Assembly: GCA_944474755.1 (NCBI GenBank)
Contig: OX104114.1
Coordinates: 49,154,147 to 49,218,146, forward strand
Source: Limnoperna fortunei
Taxonomy: Eukaryota > Mollusca > Bivalvia > Mytilida > Modiolidae
Direction: 5' to 3'
DNA length: 64,000 nucleotides
Shown here: in pieces, positions 56,601 to 64,000 of the stretch
How positions within the stretch are numbered: the stretch's first letter is position 1
Layout of the letters: every line of letters starts with the position of its first letter
The notes under the pieces: model-generated
Told to the model about the DNA's origin: nothing
Databases searched by the model: none
The model's input: only the letters and a program-made list of their open reading frames with translations
Position numbers and translations under genes: made by a program

Positions 56601-57808
56601 TTGATACTAGATTCACTCTAGATTTTATTTTAGATTCAGTTCAGTTAATACTAGAAAATAATTCTTTTTACTTCAACGTAAAAAATTACCTTCAAATAAA
56701 AGGCACTGCTATGGGAACAAAATTTGCTCCAACATATGTTACGCTTATAATGGGGTTTTTAGAACAAAAATTGTACCAAAATGTGGAAGAAAGTTATTGT
56801 GTCCAACTCGCACATTACATTGAGAATTCGTGGCTCCGATTTCTTGACGATTGTTTTATTATCTGGAGTGAATCGGTAGTTAGAGGATTTTACAACAATT
56901 CTTAATAGCCTCCATCCATTCATCAAATTTACAAGAGAAACAAATACAGAAAAATTCCTTTCCTCGATATATTAGTAACAAACAGCGACGGAACCATCTT
57001 ATCCGATATATACTATAAAGAGACCGACACGCATCAGTATTTAAATTTCAAATCGTGTCACCCGTCCCACACAAAAAGAAACATACCTTACTGCTTAGCT
57101 CGCAAAATATGCACAATTTGTAACGTTACCACTAGAAACCAAAGGTTAAACAAGGATACCCAAAGACACTTATTGATAATTGGATTGAGAGGTCGAAACA
57201 AATACCTATTCAGGAGCTAAGGACACTCAGAAACAACGAACCAAACAATGATAAATTAATACCGTTTGTAATTACCCACAATCCCTGCAATACAAATATA
57301 TTTCATGTTGCCCACTCAAATCTACCAATAATAGCACAATGGGACAAATTAAAGGATCTCATAAACAGAGAAACTGTATTTTCAAGTAAGCAACAACCAA
57401 GGAACCTAAAACGCTTACTTACATGTGCAAAGTTTGACTCTTATCAGTCAACACACTTTTACCGTCTCAAAATGTAATGACTGTATGTGCGTAACATGTG
57501 ACTATATATACATGGGATCAGAATTAACTACCAAAGACGGATTAAAAATATATACCAATGGAAACATAACCTGTAAAAGTATGAATCTGATATATTGCAT
57601 CCAATGTAGCAATTGCAAAGAGATTTATATAGGTCAGACCGGAAACGCTCTGAATCAACGCATGACTGTCCACCGTCAACAAATCAGAGTACCGAAATAT
57701 AGAAATATACCACTTCGAAGACACTTAGATGAGTGCAGTGGCAGTGTTTTTAAGATATTTCCTTTTTATAAAATGCACAGTACGGATGGTTTGTTGAGAG
57801 AAATTTAA
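56601..57808 (+). pseudogene. Penelope-like reverse transcriptase, second half, plus GIY-YIG endonuclease
   Basis: Resumes DTRFTLDFILDSVQLILENN, LQIKGTAMGTKFAPTYV and WLRFLDDCFIIW (catalytic DD). After frame changes it reads FLDILVTNSDGTILSDIYY and NIFHVAHSNLPIIAQWDKL. The last intact part (57425-57808) carries a Cys cluster (CNDCMCVTC) and a GIY-YIG nuclease core LIYCIQCSNCKEIYIGQTGN..LNQRM..HR. GTAMGTK.AP and the GIY-YIG domain are diagnostic of Penelope-like elements, where the nuclease makes the priming nick. At least three frameshifts or stops make it non-functional. Confidence 0.88.
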
Positions 57809-57849
57809 GGAAAAAAAATGAAGAATGTGTCCATGGGATGCCCCAGCTA

Positions 57850-59575
57850 AAGGAAGTCCCAAACAGGAAGTAGTTGTCCAACAGGTCTGAAAGTCGCTTA
57901 GGACGTACAACTTGTGATACTTAACCACCCTGCCAAATTTCAAATTGTTCTTGTGTACGGTTTCTGAGAAAAGCTTGACGGAAATTTTCATACTCATTTT
58001 AACACATTTACATATCGGCCCAGTCGCAAACGGGAAGTAGTTGTCCGACAGGTCTGAAAGTCGCTTAGGCCGTACAACAAGTGATACTGAACCACCCTGC
58101 CAAATTTCAAATTGTTCTTGTGTACGGTTTCTGAGAAAAGCTTGACGGCAATTGTCATACTCGTGTTGACACATTTTCAAATCGGCCCAGTCGAAAACAG
58201 GAAGTAGTTGTCCGAAAGGTCTGAAAGTCGCTTAGGACGTACAACTTGTGATACTGAACTACCCTGCCAAATTTCAAATTGTTCTTGTGTACGGTTTCTG
58301 AGAAAAGCTTGACGGAAATTTTCATACTCATTTTAACACATTTACATATCGGCCCAGTCGCAAACAGGAAGTAGTTGTCCGACAGGTCTGAAAGTCGCTT
58401 AGGACGTACAACAAGTGATACTGAACCACCCTGCCAAATTTCAAATTGTTCTTGTGTACGGTTTCTGAGAAAAGCTTGACGGAAATTTTCATACTCGTGT
58501 TAACACATTTTCATATCGGCCCAGTCGCAACAGGAAGTAGTTGTCCGACAGGTCTGAAAGTCGCTTAGGTCGTACAACTTGTGATACTGAACCACAATGC
58601 CAAATTTCAAATTATTCTCATGTACGGTTTCTGAGAAAAGCTTGACAGAAATTTTCATACTCATGTTAACACATTTTCATATCGGCCCAGTCACAAACAG
58701 GAAGTAGTTGTCCGACAGGTCTGAAAGTCGCTTAGGACGTACAACTTGTGATACTGAACCACCCTGCCAAATTTCAAATTGTTATGATGTACGGTTTCTA
58801 AGAAAAGCTTGACGGAAATTTTCATACTCATGTTAACACATTTTCATATCGGCCCAGTCACAAACAGGAAGTAGTTGTCCGACAGGTCTGAAAGTCGCTT
58901 AGGACGTACAACTTGTGATAATGAACCACCCTGCCAAATTTCAAATTGTTCTCATGTACGGTTTCTGAGAAAAGCTTGACAGAAATTTTCATAGTCATGT
59001 TAACACATTTTCATATCGACCCAATCGCAAACAGGAAGTAGTTGTCCGACAGGTCTGAAAGTTGCTTAGGACGTACAACGTGTGATACTGAACCACCCTG
59101 CCAAATTTCAAATTGTTCTCATGTACGGTTTCTGAGAAAAGCTTGACGGAAATTTTCATACTCATGTTAACACATTTTCATATCGGCCCAGTCACAAACA
59201 GGAAGTAGTTGTCCGACAGGTCTGAAAGTCGCTTAGGACGTACAACTTGTGATAATGAACCACCCTGCTAAATTTCAAATTGTTCTGATGTACGGTTTCT
59301 GAGAAAAGCTTGACGGAAATTTTCATACTCATGTTAGCACATTTTCATATCGGCCCAGTCCCAAACAGGAAGTAGTTGTCCGACAGGTCTGAAAGTTGCT
59401 TAGGACGTACAACTTGTGATACTGAACCACCCTGCCAAATTTCAAATTGTTCTGATGTACGGTTTCTGAGAAAAGCTTGACGGAAATTCGTACGGACGTA
59501 CAGACGGACGGACGGACGGACGGACATGAGTAAAACTTAATGCCCCCCGACATGTCGTTGCGGGGGCATAGAAAC
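57850..59575 (-). mobile_element. Element with ten 167-bp monomers
   Basis: GTAGTTGTCCGA occurs at 57870, 58037, 58204, 58371, 58537, 58704, 58871, 59038, 59205 and 59372 (166-168 bp apart). The right end has GGACGGACGGACGG (TCCG microsatellite on the minus strand) and the hairpin TGCCCCCGACATG/CATGTCGTTGCGGGGGCA region (59541-59570). This is the same 5' order as the element at 192-958 but reversed. Open frames across it are by-products of the repeat. Confidence 0.85.
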
Positions 59576-59880
59576 TTCATAAAAAGTTTAACCTTTGTTA
59601 AACAAACGTTAACGTATTTCCGTTACATGCCTTTTGAGTGAACATTTTATTGAGTTATCCCCTTACATATATGTAACGCAATTATGACGTTACTTAGTCA
59701 CTGTTACTGTACCATACTTTTGTTTGTACACACCTGAAGATTGTTTGTAAACATGAAAGTGCTAGTGTAAATACAGAACAAAGACTCTGGTTATGTTTTA
59801 CTTTTTATATTGTACACGTATATAAAAACAAAACTGTATACAAGTGTAATTTTTCCGACAAATATATATATATCTATATA
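59576..59880. other. Unassigned spacer ending in a short (TA)n
   Basis: GTTAACGTATTTCCGTTAC and general AT-rich sequence; no gene or repeat end. Confidence 0.4.
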
Positions 59881-62180
59881 TACAAGTCTAGGAGATTATG
59901 CAACGATACACATGACGGTGTTTCTTGTCAAAAATTTAGACAAAGACTGACCAACGAATGGCCTTAGTCATTGAATGTCAATATAAATAAATGACGTAAA
60001 CAAGTCGTAACATATTGATCTTGAAATTTCTCATTTCCAACTTAACCCAACATAGTTGCTTCCCAAGTCCGCCAGCCGGGGACGTGCCGTGCTGTTACTT
60101 TGCTTTGCTCAAATATTCCAACAAGATGTAATTAAAATTACCAAGTTGACAAATTCTTTACGCCAGACGCGCGTTTCGTCTACTTAAGACTCATCAGTGG
60201 CGTTTAACTCTAAATGCTTAAAGTATTTTTTCATTCGGTGATGGAATAATATAAGTCCACTGGGATCGTGTAAAAACACAATACAGGTAGTTCAAAATAT
60301 TATATAAAAGTCTAAAGAGTCTACCAACCAGCAAGCTTATTAAGTATCGGATCGACAAACATGACGATACAGCATAAACAAAAAATAATATACAAGTCTA
60401 GGAGATTATGCAACAATACACATGACGGTGTTTCTTGTCAAAAATTTAGACAAAGACTGACCAACGAATGGCCTAAGTCATTGAATGTCAATATAAATAA
60501 ATGACGTAAACAAGTCGTAACATATTGATCTTGAAATTTCTCATTTCCAACTTAACCCAACATAGTTGCTTCCCAAGTCCGCCAGCCGGGGACGTGCCGT
60601 GCTGTTACTTTGCTTTGCTCAAATATTCCAACAAGATGTAATTAAAATTACCAAGTTGACAAATTCTTTACGCCAGACGCGCGTTTTGTCTACTTAAGAC
60701 TCATCAGTGGCGTTAACTCTAAATGCTTAAAGTATTTTTTCATTCGGTGATGGAATAATATAAGTCCACTGGGATCGTGTAAAAACACAATACAGGTAGT
60801 TCAAAATATTATATAAAAGTCTAAAGAGTCTACCAACCAGCAAGCTTATTAAGTATCGGATCGACAAACATGACGATACAGCATAAACAAAAAATAATAT
60901 ACAAGTCTAGGAGATTATGCAACGATACACATGACGGTGTTTCTTGTCAAAAATTTAGACAAAGACTGACCAACGAATGGCCTAAGTCATTGAATGTCAA
61001 TATAAATAAATGACGTAAACAAGTCGTAACATATTGATCTTGAAATTTCTCATTTCCAACTTAACCCAACATAGTTGCTTCCCAAGTCCGCCAGCCGGGG
61101 ACGTGCCGTGCTGTTACTTTGCTTTGCTCAAATATTCCAACAAGATGTAATTAAAATTACCAAGTTGACAAATTCTTTACGCCAGACGCGCGTTTTGTCT
61201 ACTTAAGACTCATCAGTGGCGTTAACTCTAAATGCTTAAAGTATTTTTTCATTCGGTGATGGAATAATATAAGTCCACTGGGATCGTTTAAAAACACAAT
61301 ACAGGTAGTTCAAAATATTATATAAAAGTCTAAAGAGTCTACCAACCAGCAAGCTTATTAAGTATCGGATCAACAAACATGACGATACAGCATAAACAAA
61401 AAATAATATACAAGTCTAGGAGATTATGCAACGATACACATGACGGGGTTTCTTGTCAAAAATTTAGACAAAGACTGACCAACGAATGGCCTAAGTCATT
61501 GAATGTCAATATAAATAAATGACGTAAACAAGTCGTAACATATTGATCTTGAAATTTCTCATTTCCAACTTAACCCAACATAGTTGCTTCCCAAGTCCGC
61601 CAGCCGGGGACGTGCCGTGCTGTTACTTTGCTTTGCTCAAATATTCCAACAAGATGTAATTAAAATTACCAAGTTGACAAATTCTTTACGCCAGACGCGC
61701 GTTTTGTCTACTTAAGACTCATCAGTGGCGTTAACTCTAAATGCTTAAAGTATTTTTTCATTCGGTGATGGAATAATATAAGTCCACTGGGATCGTGTAA
61801 AAACACAATACAGGTAGTTCAAAATATTATATAAAAGTCTAAAGAGTCTACCAACCAGCAAGCTTATTAAGTATCGGATCAACAAACATGACGATACAGC
61901 ATAAACAAAAAATAATATACAAGTCTAGGAGATTATGCAACGATACACATGACGGTGTTTCTTGTCAAAAATTTAGACAAAGACTGACCAACGAATGGCC
62001 TAAGTCATTGAATGTCAATATAAATAAATGACGTAAACAAGTCGTAACATATTGATCTTGAAATTTCTCATTTCCAACTTAACCCAAAATAGTTGCTTCC
62101 CAAGTCCGCCAGCCGGGGACGTGCCGTGCTGTTACTTTGCTTTGCTCAAATATTCCAACAAGATGTAATTAAAATATCTA

Positions 62181-62259
<79 letters not shown>

Positions 62260-62518
62260 TCTAAAGAGTCTACCAACCAGCAAGCTTATTAAGTATCGGA
62301 TCGACAAACATGACGATACAGCATAAACAAAAAATAATATACAAGTCTAGAAGATTATGCAACGATACACATGACGGTGTTTCTTGTCAAAAATTTAGAC
62401 AAAGACTGACCAACGAATGGCCTTAGTCATTGTATTTTTTCATTCGGTGATGGAATAATATAAGTCCACTGGGATCGTGTAAAAACACAATACAGGTAGT
62501 TCAAAATATTATATAAAA
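59881..62518 (+). repeat. 510-bp satellite array, direct orientation
   Basis: TACAAGTCTAGGAGATTATG starts at 59881, 60391, 60900, 61409 and 61918: four full units of 509-510 bp with very few differences, then partial units. A (TA)n run (62180-62257) replaces part of the fifth unit, and another partial unit with an internal deletion (about 62432) ends at 62518. Each unit carries GCCAGACGCGCGTTTCGTC and CCGCCAGCCGGGGACGTGCC. No coding capacity. Confidence 0.95.
62180..62257. repeat. (TA)n microsatellite
   Basis: About 75 bp of almost pure TA interrupting a satellite unit. Confidence 0.95.
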
Positions 62519-64000
62519 GTCATTTATTTATATTGACATTCAATGACTAAGGCCATTCGTTGGTCAGTCTTTGTCTAAATTTTTGACAAGAAACACCGTC
62601 ATGTGTATCGTTGCATAATCTTCTAGACTTGTATATTATTTTTTGTTTATGCTGTATCGTCATGTTTGTCGATCCGATACTTAATAAGCTTGCTGGTTGG
62701 TAGACTCTTTAGACTTTTATATAATATTTTGAACTACCTGTATTGTGTTTTTACACGATCCCAGTGGACTTATATTATTCCATCACCGAATGAAAAAATA
62801 CTTTAAGCATTTAGAGTTAAACGCCACTGATGAGTCTTAAGTAGACGAAACGCGCGTCTGGCGTAAAGAATTTGTCAACTTGGTAATTTTAATTACATCT
62901 TGTTGGAATATTTGAGCAAAGCAAAGTAACAGCACGGCACGTCCCCGGCTGGCGGACTTGGGAAGCAACTATTTTGGGTTAAGTTGGAAATGAGAAATTT
63001 CAAGATCAATATGTTACGACTTGTTTACGTCATTTATTTATATTGACATTCAATGACTAAGGCCATTCGTTGGTCAGTCTTTGTCTAAATTTTTGACAAG
63101 AAACACCGTCATGTGTATCGTTGCATAATCTTCTAGACTTGTATATTATTTTTTGTTTATGCTGTATCGTCATGTTTGTCGATCCGATACTTAATAAGCT
63201 TGCTGGTTGGTAGACTCTTTAGACTTTTATATAATATTTTGAACTACCTGTATTGTGTTTTTACACGATCCCAGTGGACTTATATTATTCCATCACCGAA
63301 TGAAAAAATACTTTAAGCATTTAGAGTTAAACGCCACTGATGAGTCTTAAGTAGACGAAACGCGCGTCTGGCGTAAAGAATTTGTCAACTTGGTAATTTT
63401 AATTACATCTTGTTGGAATATTTGAGCAAAGCAAAGTAACAGCACGGCACGTCGCTGGCTGGCGGACTTGGGAAGCAACTATTTTGGGTTAAGTTGGAAA
63501 TGAGAAATTTCAAGATCAATATGTTACGACTTGTTTACGTCATTTATTTATATTGACATTCAATGACTAAGGCCATTCGTTGGTCAGTCTTTGTCTAAAT
63601 TTTTGACAAGAAACACCGTCATGTGTATCGTTGCATAATCTTCTAGACTTGTATATTATTTTTTGTTTATGCTGTATCGTCATGTTTGTCGATCCGATAC
63701 TTAATAAGCTTGCTGGTTGGTAGACTCTTTAGACTTTTATATAATATTTTGAACTACCTGTATTGTGTTTTTACACGATCCCAGTGGACTTATATTATTC
63801 CATCACCGAATGAAAAAATACTTTAAGCATTTAGAGTTAAACGCCACTGATGAGTCTTAAGTAGACGAAACGCGCGTCTGGCGTAAAGAATTTGTCAACT
63901 TGGTAATTTTAATTACATCTTGTTGGAATATTTGAGCAAAGCAAAGTAACAGCACGGCACGTCCCCGGCTGGCGGACTTGGGAAGCAACTATTTTGGGTT
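62519..64000 (-). repeat. 510-bp satellite array, inverted orientation, running off the window
   Basis: CATTTATTTATATTGACATT at 62521, 63031 and 63541 gives a 510-bp period. The sequence is the reverse complement of the array to the left, forming a head-to-head junction at about 62518/62519. Nearly three units are seen before the window ends. Confidence 0.95.

Larger units (their letters stand above)
44686..57830 (+). mobile_element. Penelope-like retroelement with GIY-YIG endonuclease, broken into three pieces
   Basis: Three collinear coding segments (44686-45133, 46249-46874, 56601-57808) read as one Penelope-type protein once two insertions are skipped: a 1.1-kb repeat and a 9.7-kb LINE. 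It also has internal frameshifts, so it is dead. Total residual length about 3.4 kb. The exact 5' and 3' ends were not identified. Confidence 0.85.

Noticed and set aside
46406..56905. Two separate host genes with reverse-transcriptase similarity
   Set aside because: The halves join exactly across a LINE flanked by a target duplication, so they are one Penelope-like element.
57850..59575. Long repeat array with regular spacing as a coding repeat protein
   Set aside because: The 167-bp period is not a multiple of three and the frames break every unit.
62093..62326. 77-residue frame with poly-(Tyr-Ile)
   Set aside because: Produced by the (TA)n tract inside the satellite.

Overview
The window is repeat-dense, AT-rich eukaryotic DNA, most likely from a bivalve mollusc and probably a mytilid mussel. 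The evidence is a set of repeats I associate with bivalve genomes: tRNA-derived SINEs ending in the mollusc-type tail (ATGATATAGCTGAAA...GTGGCGTTAAA), hairpin-bounded elements carrying arrays of ~160-170 bp monomers (the 'pearl'/BIV160 style), an abundant 510-bp monomer containing GACGCGCGTTTCGTC, and a Steamer-like LTR retrotransposon. The species call is inference. The only host gene recognised is a RalGDS/RGL-type guanine nucleotide exchange factor on the + strand. Four exons with correct GT/AG junctions and compatible phases lie at 15601-15822, 32386-32489, 36869-36953 and 37285-37374. Together they encode about 167 residues of the RasGEF catalytic domain; the rest of the gene is not recognised here.

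Layout, left half. 1-12.9 kb is an old array of the AACATAGGACC repeat family, into which other elements are nested: a hairpin-ended element (192-958), a 9.1-kb element with terminal inverted repeats and a TTA target duplication (1921-11064), and a 376-bp MITE (11922-12297). The 9.1-kb element itself contains an apparently intact 4,976-bp Ty3/Gypsy retrotransposon (2956-7931, TSD TCTAC) and a Helitron-like repeat (about 8790-10170). A broken Tc1/mariner-like element with long inverted repeats follows (13267-14932). The 16.6-kb intron after the first GEF exon holds MITEs and foldbacks, a recent 716-bp duplication, monomer arrays, SINEs, and a 6.4-kb DNA transposon (25955-32325). That transposon encodes a DDE transposase joined to a C-terminal SWIM-type zinc finger, with one in-frame TGA.

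Layout, right half. After the exons come another foldback (38915-39067) and a Helitron-like repeat (41192-44341). A Penelope-like element (44.7-57.8 kb) follows, split by a 1.1-kb GTCTCGCC-ended element and by a minus-strand L1/Tx1-type LINE (46875-56585). That LINE is in turn split by satellite/SINE material (47.0-48.2 kb) and by a Helitron-like repeat (50221-52411). A 10 x 167-bp array element (57.85-59.58 kb) and a 510-bp satellite array follow. The satellite array turns head-to-head into an inverted array at about 62519 and runs off the window.

Most of the biology here is transposon ecology. Autonomous families (Gypsy, L1/Tx1, Penelope, DDE_4/SWIM, Tc1-like) appear beside non-autonomous ones, and the nesting gives relative insertion ages. 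The most notable signals are the intact Steamer-like element, the transposase-SWIM architecture, and several repeat families with unrelated internal arrays that share one 3' end structure (hairpin, then CTAG, inserted before TT).
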